11,058 bases of DNA from Phycisphaerae bacterium. GTDB taxonomy: Bacteria > Planctomycetota > Phycisphaerae > Sedimentisphaerales > UBA12454. Position numbers and translations under genes: made by a program. Positions 1 through 6,155 of the stretch are shown here, in pieces (positions within the stretch are counted from its first letter, which is position 1; each line of letters begins with the position of its first letter). The stretch spans positions 1 to 11,058 of the forward strand of contig JAQTQF010000034.1 of assembly GCA_028712345.1 (NCBI GenBank). The letters run 5' to 3'. The notes beneath the pieces are model-generated. The model was not told where the DNA came from. It searched no databases and worked only from the letters and a program-made list of their open reading frames with translations.

Positions 1-227
1 GAATTACGGCGAGTGCTGACACGGCAAAAACAAACGCCTGCAATACCAATGTTGATTTGCTGAATTCTCAGATTGAGATGTGGGCGGCAAATAAAGGCTC
101 TTATCCCGCAGATGTAGCTACGCTTGTTGCTGATACGGATTACTTCCCGGACGGTGCTCCGGAATGTCCATTCGGGACAGCGTATGTAATGAATGCAAAC
201 GATAGGGTAACTCCTCATAGTCACTAA
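1..227 (+). CDS. Pilin / major pseudopilin (GspG-like), C-terminal part
   Basis: Open reading frame entering from the left edge (codons in phase from base 3), ending at TAA 225-227; 74 residues are visible. The sequence NSQIEMWAANKGSYP followed by a short acidic segment and DYFPDG...CPFGTAY is the pattern of the C-terminal globular part of small type IV pilin-like proteins (ComGC/GspG class), where the end of the long helix is followed by a 'G.YP' turn and a short beta region. The prepilin leader and hydrophobic helix lie outside the window. It precedes GspH- and GspI-like genes, the usual place of the major pseudopilin. Two cysteines are visible (in NACNTN and PECPFG) and could pair. The Asp-rich C-terminal calcium site of classical GspG is not evident, so a generic pilin or ComGC-like subunit is equally possible. 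Confidence 0.72.
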   Translation, partial: ITASADTAKTNACNTNVDLLNSQIEMWAANKGSYPADVATLVADTDYFPDGAPECPFGTAYVMNANDRVTPHSH

Positions 228-264
228 TCCGTGGTTTACGGTAAAAAATAATTTGTGAATGAAT

Positions 265-300
265 AAAAAGGGACGGCACCAAGTCGTCCCCTTTGTTTTT
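265..300 (+). terminator. Rho-independent terminator-like hairpin after the first pilin gene
   Basis: GGGACGGC (270-277) pairs with GTCGTCCC (283-290), including one G-U pair, around a 5-base loop ACCAA. Flanking AAA (267-269) can extend the stem against TTT (292-294) past a bulged C291, and the run TTTGTTTTT (292-300) follows. This is the classic form of an intrinsic terminator. It lies 38 bases after the stop of the pilin gene and just before the GspH-like gene, so it may end or attenuate the pilin transcript. It could also be a REP-like palindrome with copies elsewhere. Confidence 0.65.
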
Positions 301-312
301 AAGGGCGGGGAT

Positions 313-768
313 ATGAGAGCCAAGAGAAAAGCCGTTACGCTTGTCGAAATGTTGATTGTTGTATTTATTATCGCAGCAATGACATTTATAGCAATACCAA
401 GATTCAGTGCGGCAACCGCACAAGCCGGTAAGGCAGCGACGATGGCGCAGAAAATCGCGGCAGGAATAAGATATGCCAGAAGCCTTGCCATCTCGAATGC
501 CGCGACAAATCCACAGGGATTTAGCCTTAATATGACAGGTTCAGGCAGCTACACTGGTTTTCAAATTGTCGATTTAAGCAGCGGTACGGTTATCAAGACT
601 GAAACAATAGAATCTGGCATCGGCTGTATTGGCGCAAACGATTTCAGATTTGGGCCTCTTGGAAACAGACTGGTAGACAGTGATAGTCTTACGATAAGCG
701 GGGGAGGCAAAACCTTTAGTGTTACTGTTATATCGGCGACAGGAATGGTTAAATGCACGCAGTTGTGA
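313..768 (+). CDS. gspH: GspH/FimT-like minor pseudopilin
   Basis: Minor pseudopilin of 151 residues, predicted to be inserted in the inner membrane, cleaved by prepilin peptidase and assembled into a secretion pseudopilus. The basic leader MRAKRKA is followed by VTLVEMLIVVFIIAAM: cleavage is expected after Ala7, leaving Glu at position +5 of the mature protein, and the hydrophobic helix runs to about residue 25. The C-terminal part (FRFGPLGNR, then an ISGGGKTFSVTV strand pair and a SATGMVKC ending) matches the GspH/FimT beta-sandwich pattern. I chose ATG 313 because it sits 5 bases after a purine-rich GGGCGGGG and starts directly with a short basic leader. An in-frame ATG at 259 would place the terminator hairpin inside the coding sequence. 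Leader residue -1 is Ala rather than the usual Gly. The 3' end overlaps the next gene. Confidence 0.8.
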   Translation: MRAKRKAVTLVEMLIVVFIIAAMTFIAIPRFSAATAQAGKAATMAQKIAAGIRYARSLAISNAATNPQGFSLNMTGSGSYTGFQIVDLSSGTVIKTETIESGIGCIGANDFRFGPLGNRLVDSDSLTISGGGKTFSVTVISATGMVKCTQL

Positions 769-1166
769 AAAACAAAAGAAATTTTCGCCCCGGCTTCACT
801 CTTACCGAAGCTGTCGTAGCCGCTGCGCTGCTGCTGATTGCGATTGTGCCGATTCTAAAGGCTCTTACTCAGGCGAATCTTAATTCTGTTATTATTGAGA
901 GAAAAACACAAAGCCTTTGTCTTGCCCAGGGAAAACTCAGTGATATCAAGGCTCGTTCCATTTACGGCTTTGACGCTATTTCCTCACAGAGCAACGAAGT
1001 TTTAGCCGGTTCATATCTTTGCAATACCACTATTGGCGGCAGTGGAAACTTGAAGACGGTGATTATTTCGGTCGGTTCGGACATTAATAATAACGGTGCA
1101 TTGAGCAGCGCTGAGGTTGAAATTACATTGCAGACGCAGATAGCAAAAAGGTGGCCGGATAGTTGA
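753..1166 (+). CDS. gspI: GspI/PilV-like minor pseudopilin
   Basis: 137-residue pseudopilin with the prepilin motif RPG|FTLTEAVVAAALLLIA (cleavage after Gly14, Glu19 at +5) and a hydrophobic helix to about residue 36. GspI-type proteins sit near the pseudopilus tip with J and K. The body contains 'LAQGKLSDIKA', resembling the 'A..kle.l' helix of GspI/PilV proteins, and ends with beta strands. Residues 110-121 (DINNNGALSSAE) fit the EF-hand calcium-loop consensus. ATG 753 overlaps the upstream gene by 16 bases and has AGGA at 741-744 at suitable spacing. GTG 765, which overlaps the upstream stop as GTGA, is an alternative start that keeps the leader. The next gene is convergent, so this is the last gene of the first pseudopilin block. 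Confidence 0.75.
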   Translation: MHAVVKNKRNFRPGFTLTEAVVAAALLLIAIVPILKALTQANLNSVIIERKTQSLCLAQGKLSDIKARSIYGFDAISSQSNEVLAGSYLCNTTIGGSGNLKTVIISVGSDINNNGALSSAEVEITLQTQIAKRWPDS

Positions 1167-1171
1167 GATGA

Positions 1172-1213
1172 GATTTTGTTTAGCCGCTGCCGGTACGGCA
1201 GCGAGTCAAAATC
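1172..1213. terminator. Nested palindrome between convergent genes, probable bidirectional terminator
   Basis: Inner perfect 8-bp stem CGCTGCCG (1185-1192) / CGGCAGCG (1196-1203) with a GTA loop, enclosed by a second 7-bp arm pair GATTTTG (1172-1178) / CAAAATC (1207-1213), with an asymmetric internal loop (6 versus 3 bases). It fills nearly the whole gap between the stop of the GspI-like gene (1166) and the stop of the minus-strand mannosidase (1215). The outer arms give T-rich sequence downstream on the minus strand and A-rich sequence on the plus strand. The position and symmetry fit a shared terminator, although there is no clean T-run directly after the GC stem. Confidence 0.55.
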
Positions 1214-1214
1214 G

Positions 1215-3740
1215 TTAAACTGCAAATGTTGAGTTTACGCAGGTAAAAGAAATCTTTTTAGACAAATCATCAATCACCTCTTTGGTTCGGATAGTAACGA
1301 TTTTAGTTTCCCTGGTCAGCAAATCAAAAAAGTTGTCGCTTAATTCCACCTCAAAAGGCAAATCAATATAAAGGTCTTTTATTGCACAGCCGGGTTTCAA
1401 TTTTAAATGCCAGTTGCAATCATTGATTCGTTCAGTTTGTATGTCAATTTTCTGCCCAGACCAGTTAATGTACTTATCAGGCATATAGAAGAAACTGTTT
1501 TCTGCAATACTTGCATTATCGTTTTCAAACAGAAGATATATGAAACGCTCATCTGGATTTTTGACTTTTACGAATGACTGCGGCAGCGTAAAAGAAACTG
1601 TTTCGTAGGGACTGGCTGAGGCAGGCCTCTTAAATTCGTCTATTGTATTAAGATTCATATCGACAAGCCGGCACACAAAAAGACCTGTTTGTGGTGATGG
1701 GCTATGGTTTATTATAGAAGCGGTCAAAGATTCAATAGTTCTCTCAACGGGCATTTGCCGATTATTATATTTGGCAGAAACGGAGATAAGTACAGGAGCG
1801 AAAAATCTTTTCGTATAGTAATAAAGCGCCTTGGGTCTTAACTGATAATCAATGCAGGACCAGCTTATCGATGGGCAGCAGTCGTTGAATTGCCAGTACA
1901 ATGCGCCGCTGTTTATTCTCGAGTTTGAACGAAGATGCTCGATATTCCTGCGAACGGCTCTTGCCTGCGTAACTTGCGAAAGATATATCAATTCATTGAT
2001 ATTGGCAGCAGGGCGGAAAAGCTCGTTTGTGTAATATTGAATCCTCGCCTGCCCATTGGGCTGGTAATTATGTTTCTCGATTGCCTCCGATGCGGGGTGG
2101 TTTTTTACGCCCGGCAGAAAACTTTGCATAGTTTTCCTGTTCGGCAGAGCCTGGAATCCGAACTCTGCGACAAACCGCGGCGTCTGCTGCGGACTGGTAA
2201 TATAATTGTCACTTGGCTCAAGACCTGACCAGATGTTCCACTGATGAACCGTGCCGGTTGAAGATTCATTGGGGTTTTTTGCCGGCCCCAGAGGGGTAGA
2301 TGTAATATAATCACGGTCGGGGTCGAGTTCGTGAACGATTCTGGGAAGAATTTTATGATATATATCTCTGCCGTAGAATTTTTTACTTTTATTCAAGTGG
2401 CTGAAACTATGAAGCCAGTCAATTTCGTTGTTTCCGCACCATAGAACAAGAGATGGATGATTTCTTAGACGAGTTATATTTTGTGTGGCTTCAATTTTTA
2501 TCATATCTGTGAACCACGAGCGGTCAGGATAGTATGCACAGGCAAAGGTAAAATCCTGCCAGACCATTATACCGAGCCTGTCGCAGAGATTATAAAAAGT
2601 TTCGGTTTCATAAATTCCGCCCCCCCAAACCCGCAGCATATTAATATTCGCTTCTTTTGCCGCACCGAGCAGCTTTTCATATTCTAATTCAGTTGTTGAA
2701 CCGATAAATATGGAAGCCGGAATCCACGCTGCACCTCTGGCATAAATGGGCTGGTTATTGACGATGAACTGGAACGGACTGCCCAATTCGTCTGGCGATT
2801 GGTTGAGCTGAATTGTTCTTATGCCGAAAGCTTTTTCTGATATTTCGATGGTCTGATTATCGCAGAGAAGCTCGACTCTTAAATTGTAAAGCGGCTGGCT
2901 GCCATAGCCTGCCGGTTGCCAAAGCAGCGGTTTTTTTATTTTTAATACCGCCGAGACACTTTTACTTCCGTCGCTGAAATCCAGTTTAGTCTTTGCGACC
3001 GCGTCCCCGGCAGGATTGAAAACCGTTAATTGGCAGACCGCCGAAGAGTTGTGGTTTGTTTTCCCGACTTGTACTGATATTTTTATGTCAGCCATAGCCG
3101 TATCGGCTTCAACGGTTCTTATATGAATAGTGCCAAGCCGGGTAAAACTGAACCCTTCGATACGGACGGACTGCCATATGCCGCAGCCGGGTAGGGCAGG
3201 CGCCCAGTCCCAGCCGAACTGGCATTGAGCTTTGCGGACATAAGTTCTGCAAGGCAGGGAACATTTATCGTCGCTGAGCACGCCAAATCGGCTCATTAGA
3301 CGATTACCATTTTCAATTGCAGATTCACATTTTACGAGCAGCCGGTTGTTTTTCTCTTTGAGAAGTTTTTTAATATCAAAGCGGTAGGAGCAGAACATAT
3401 TGTCGGTTTTAGCGATGAGTTTATCATTAAGCCATATCTGGCAGAAGGTATCAAGGCCGTCAAAGACCAGCTCTGCCGCATCGAGCGATAATATTTTTTC
3501 AGGGCAGTTGAAATGCTTTTGGAATATCCATGGTTTTTCGCTTGGCCATAAAAAATCACTTGGCTGGGTACACAAATCGGAAAGTTTAATTGTCCCGGAA
3601 TTTATAAGACAATCGTAAATAGAACTCGGCACGGAGCAATCGAGCCAGTCGTGCCCATCGAGGTCTCGCATTCTACGCGCTTGGGCCGGGTATTCCTTGT
3701 ATTGCCATTTGCCGTTAAGTTCCAATATCTGTTTTTGCAT
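1215..3740 (-). CDS. Beta-mannosidase, glycoside hydrolase family 2
   Basis: 841 residues, the normal full length for GH2 beta-mannosidases, which release mannose from the non-reducing ends of beta-mannosides and mannooligosaccharides. Domain order: N-terminal jelly roll about 1-195 (FDGLDTF...IWLND at 93-105; QFGWDWAP at 174-181), beta-sandwich about 200-305, TIM barrel about 306-640, and C-terminal beta domains to 841. Barrel signatures include NMLRVWGGGIYE (367-378) and MVWQDFTFACAYYPD (392-406). By family homology, Glu439 in WCGNNE is the acid/base and Glu526 in VAEFGFQ is the nucleophile. The N-terminus MQKQILELNGKWQY has no signal peptide, so it should be cytoplasmic and act on imported oligosaccharides. 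ATG 3740 has no clear ribosome-binding site. The gene is intact, runs opposite to all its neighbours and splits the pseudopilin cluster. Family assignment is firm; the exact substrate is inferred. Confidence 0.93.
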   Translation of the reverse strand: MQKQILELNGKWQYKEYPAQARRMRDLDGHDWLDCSVPSSIYDCLINSGTIKLSDLCTQPSDFLWPSEKPWIFQKHFNCPEKILSLDAAELVFDGLDTFCQIWLNDKLIAKTDNMFCSYRFDIKKLLKEKNNRLLVKCESAIENGNRLMSRFGVLSDDKCSLPCRTYVRKAQCQFGWDWAPALPGCGIWQSVRIEGFSFTRLGTIHIRTVEADTAMADIKISVQVGKTNHNSSAVCQLTVFNPAGDAVAKTKLDFSDGSKSVSAVLKIKKPLLWQPAGYGSQPLYNLRVELLCDNQTIEISEKAFGIRTIQLNQSPDELGSPFQFIVNNQPIYARGAAWIPASIFIGSTTELEYEKLLGAAKEANINMLRVWGGGIYETETFYNLCDRLGIMVWQDFTFACAYYPDRSWFTDMIKIEATQNITRLRNHPSLVLWCGNNEIDWLHSFSHLNKSKKFYGRDIYHKILPRIVHELDPDRDYITSTPLGPAKNPNESSTGTVHQWNIWSGLEPSDNYITSPQQTPRFVAEFGFQALPNRKTMQSFLPGVKNHPASEAIEKHNYQPNGQARIQYYTNELFRPAANINELIYLSQVTQARAVRRNIEHLRSNSRINSGALYWQFNDCCPSISWSCIDYQLRPKALYYYTKRFFAPVLISVSAKYNNRQMPVERTIESLTASIINHSPSPQTGLFVCRLVDMNLNTIDEFKRPASASPYETVSFTLPQSFVKVKNPDERFIYLLFENDNASIAENSFFYMPDKYINWSGQKIDIQTERINDCNWHLKLKPGCAIKDLYIDLPFEVELSDNFFDLLTRETKIVTIRTKEVIDDLSKKISFTCVNSTFAV

Positions 3741-3991
3741 AAACAGATTTTAACAGAAAAAAGGAGCGGAAGGAATAGGGTTTAAGAAATAGGGCATAGA
3801 AAAGAATTATAGGACTCTTTATTTTCGATGGGTAGCAGGTAAGTGATTGTGTTGATAAGTCCAATAATAACAAGCTTTGAAGTTGAGAATTTCAGTTTTT
3901 TTATGTTTCCTGTTTCTTCCGTAAAGCCAAAAATTTCTCTTAGCACACAGGTATTATAAGCCGATATTTCAAAAGGATTAAGGTTCAAAGT
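3741..3991. other. Divergent intergenic region between beta-mannosidase and GspJ-like genes
   Basis: 251 AT-rich bases separate the divergently oriented starts of the mannosidase (minus) and the GspJ-like gene (plus). Promoters for both transcripts are expected here. For the plus strand I see a plausible ribosome-binding site (AAGG at 3980-3983, 8 bases before ATG 3992) but no convincing -35/-10 pair; TATTAT at 3952-3957 is only a weak -10 candidate. No strong inverted repeat, RNA gene or convincing small protein is visible. Confidence 0.5.
3806..3811 (-). promoter_or_regulatory. Candidate -10 box for the beta-mannosidase gene
   Basis: On the minus strand this reads TATAAT, an exact match to the sigma-70 -10 consensus, and would start transcription about 60 bases before the mannosidase ATG. 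No recognisable -35 box lies 16-18 bases upstream. The surroundings are AT-rich, so a chance match is quite possible. Confidence 0.3.
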
Positions 3992-5746
3992 ATGTATATG
4001 CGCAGAAGAAAAAATAAAACAGGGTTTAGTCTTGTAGAGCTGCTGCTTGCCTTTGCGATAGTTGCGATTGTTTTTGCGGCAGTTGTGCCCCAGTTCCGCG
4101 CAATCAGAAATAGCTGGGATGGGACCGAAGCTGCCGCGGCAATCGTCCAGAACGGCAGAGTGCTAACCGAACACATAACAAGGAACCTTTCGTCTGCAAA
4201 GCGGATAACCAGAGTAAGTACAAGCGGTGATATCAACGGCTATATCGAGTTTCAGGACAACAACGATATTACGAAAAGTTATATGTTTTCCAGTGGATAT
4301 GTCGTTTTCGGCAATCTCGGAAGCGAAGAACAATTAGCAGGTCCCGTTGACAGTTTCCAGATAGCCTGTTACTCACTGAGCGACCTTGCCAATCCAACGA
4401 CGGATGTTAACACTATTCGGCTCGTGCAGTTTGCGACCAATTTTTCAAACGACAGCGCACTTGGAAACGATAGAATTTTCCGCTCGGAAGTTTTTATTCA
4501 GACTAATACCCAGGCCGCTGCCTTGCAGAGCGTTATCGATATAACGGTAGAGTCTCGTAATGCTGACGATGTTTTTGATTATATCCAGGATTCAGGATAT
4601 AAGGTTATTGAAGTTGATAATTGGCAGGGTGGTTCCGGCGAGATAAATGGACTTTTGTGTTTCAATGATATCGTCGGGGACGCAAACGGCCAAGTGCCTC
4701 AGGATACCGTAATTAGTCGTGCCACAATCAAGCTGTGGTGCGTAAATCATAACAATAACAATGATGTTTACTTTTACCGTATGGATGTTCCGTGGACCGA
4801 AACATCGACATGGAACAGTATTGGCGGCGGAGTAAATCCTTATGTCAATTGTGATGCCGCAAGCGCTGTTACCGCCAACTTCGGCAACTCCGCTCCGTCA
4901 GAAATTGAACTTGATGTTACGGACATAGTTCAGGGCTGGATTAACGGTGATTATCCGAATTACGGCTTTGGCATCGTCAACAGCTCAAACAACAACCTCC
5001 AGTTTGCTTCTGCCGAAGATACATCAGGCGGAAGTGCCCATACGCCAATACTCGAAGTCGGATACCAATCGTCTCCGGCTGTTAATGTTGGCATTATAGG
5101 CTCATGGATGGAAGGTACGACTCATACAAAAGAATCCGGCTCCAATCGGGCCTTGGTCTTTCTTGCGCATACAGAACCCGGAAATAATCCGACACTAACG
5201 ACCGTATCCTACGGTGGTCAGACAATGACTCCGGTTATCGATGAAGACAGCGGTTCGGGTGGAAACAGGGTATATGTTGCGGCATTTATTCTTGACGAAG
5301 CCGGCATTGAGGCCGCAAGCGGTGGCAGCTTTAGCCTTACCTGGAGCGGCGGAACACCCAGCGAGGTTGTTTGTTCCAGTGTATTTATGCAAAATGCTAA
5401 TCAGACGACCCTCACCGGAGATACCAGCAGCAACGCCGTCAATGGTGATGGTATAACATCTTCGTCATTATCAACCAGCAGTGGCGATATGGTTATTGTG
5501 GCAGTAGTCTGCAATAAAACAGGCAGCTATATACTGAACAATGGTTTTACGGAAGCTATGGAACTTAGTATTTCCAGCGCTGATGCTTCAGACGGATATA
5601 AAGCTGCAACAGGCTCTAATGAGACTCCCAGTGCGACACATTCGCCAAGCGGCCGGCAGGCGCTTATCGGATTTGTGGTCAAGGCGCCGGAAGAGTTAAA
5701 AACTTTTGGCGGCGAAACAATTGGCAGCGGTACAATTTTACCGTAA
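3992..5746 (+). CDS. gspJ: GspJ-like pseudopilin with DNRLRE/CBM96-like and second beta-rich C-terminal domains
   Basis: 584 residues, roughly three times the length of ordinary GspJ (about 200). Residues 1-180 form a pseudopilin: basic leader MYMRRRKNKTG, cleavage after Gly11, FSLVELLLAFAIVAIVF with Glu16 at +5, then a GspJ-like beta region ending near FRSEVFIQTNTQA. Residues about 180-359 resemble a DNRLRE/CBM96-type beta-sandwich: SRATIKLWCVN, VYFYRMDVPWTETSTWNSIGG, then LDVTDIVQGWINGDYPNYGFGI. Residues about 361-567 form another beta-rich module (NRALVFLAHTEPG, TTVSYGGQTMTPV, GSFSLTWSGG, QALIGFVVKAP), of a kind seen in exported proteins of unknown function. The C-terminal domains should be presented outside the inner membrane, at the pseudopilus tip if J-like placement holds. 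The start has AAGG 8 bases upstream; an in-frame ATG at 3998 is an alternative. It leads the second gene block. Stem and DNRLRE calls are fairly firm; binding function is inferred. Confidence 0.8.
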   Translation: MYMRRRKNKTGFSLVELLLAFAIVAIVFAAVVPQFRAIRNSWDGTEAAAAIVQNGRVLTEHITRNLSSAKRITRVSTSGDINGYIEFQDNNDITKSYMFSSGYVVFGNLGSEEQLAGPVDSFQIACYSLSDLANPTTDVNTIRLVQFATNFSNDSALGNDRIFRSEVFIQTNTQAAALQSVIDITVESRNADDVFDYIQDSGYKVIEVDNWQGGSGEINGLLCFNDIVGDANGQVPQDTVISRATIKLWCVNHNNNNDVYFYRMDVPWTETSTWNSIGGGVNPYVNCDAASAVTANFGNSAPSEIELDVTDIVQGWINGDYPNYGFGIVNSSNNNLQFASAEDTSGGSAHTPILEVGYQSSPAVNVGIIGSWMEGTTHTKESGSNRALVFLAHTEPGNNPTLTTVSYGGQTMTPVIDEDSGSGGNRVYVAAFILDEAGIEAASGGSFSLTWSGGTPSEVVCSSVFMQNANQTTLTGDTSSNAVNGDGITSSSLSTSSGDMVIVAVVCNKTGSYILNNGFTEAMELSISSADASDGYKAATGSNETPSATHSPSGRQALIGFVVKAPEELKTFGGETIGSGTILP

Positions 5747-5750
5747 TTAT

Positions 5751-6155
5751 ATGAAGAATTTGCTTAAAAAACCTGGTTCTGTTCTGGTTGTTGTGGTTTT
5801 TGCCATAGCTTTGCTGACGGCATTCGTAGCGGGAATGCTCCAGCTTAATTCCGAGCAGATACAGCTTATGAGAAATGAAATATATGCTGCTCAGGCTCAG
5901 GCGATTGCCGAGGCGGGGTTGGCTGATGCTTTCAGTCAGTTGCGAACTGATTCGAGCTGGACAAGCGGTTTTAGTAATAAAAGTTTTGCCGGCGGCTCTT
6001 ATACCGTAACGGTAACCGGTTCGCTTCCGAATCTTGAGGTTGAATCGACCGGTACTTCATCACAGAGCTTTGTTGCCAGAGTGAAAGCACAGATAACCGT
6101 AAGTACGACCAGCCCTTATATTATACGAATAGATAAATTAGGGATAAACGAGTGA
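5751..6155 (+). CDS. Short GspK/PilX-like minor pseudopilin
   Basis: 134 residues starting 4 bases after the GspJ-like stop. A short basic leader MKNLLKKPG precedes a hydrophobic segment SVLVVVVFAIALLTAFVAGM (about residues 10-29), then a helix QLNSEQIQLMRNEIYAAQAQAIAEAGLADAF and a small beta region. Position +5 after the predicted Gly9 cleavage site is Val, not Glu, which is characteristic of GspK and some PilX-type proteins. It directly follows a GspJ-like gene, as gspK does in type II secretion operons. It is far shorter than classical GspK (about 300 residues), lacking the large alpha-helical insert domain, so PilX-like is an equal description. I chose ATG 5751; an in-frame ATG at 5706 lies inside the upstream gene and would add a non-leader sequence. 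No strong ribosome-binding site is visible, so translational coupling is likely. Its stop overlaps the next start (GTGA). Confidence 0.68.
   Translation: MKNLLKKPGSVLVVVVFAIALLTAFVAGMLQLNSEQIQLMRNEIYAAQAQAIAEAGLADAFSQLRTDSSWTSGFSNKSFAGGSYTVTVTGSLPNLEVESTGTSSQSFVARVKAQITVSTTSPYIIRIDKLGINE

Noticed and set aside
259..312. Upstream extension of the GspH-like gene to ATG 259
   Set aside because: It would place the terminator hairpin inside the coding sequence and put 18 non-leader residues before a normal short basic prepilin leader. ATG 313 has a purine-rich site 5 bases upstream.
1215..3740. Mannosidase gene as a transposon cargo
   Set aside because: I found no transposase, target-site duplication or terminal inverted repeats at both ends. 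The palindrome at 1172-1213 is present on one side only.
3782..3988. Minus-strand 68-codon frame in the divergent spacer
   Set aside because: It would need a TTG start, has no recognisable domain, no clear ribosome-binding site, and covers the likely control region of the GspJ-like gene.
5706..5750. Upstream extension of the GspK-like gene to ATG 5706
   Set aside because: It would overlap the GspJ-like gene by 41 bases and lengthen the short leader. ATG 5751 gives a standard basic leader and hydrophobic helix.
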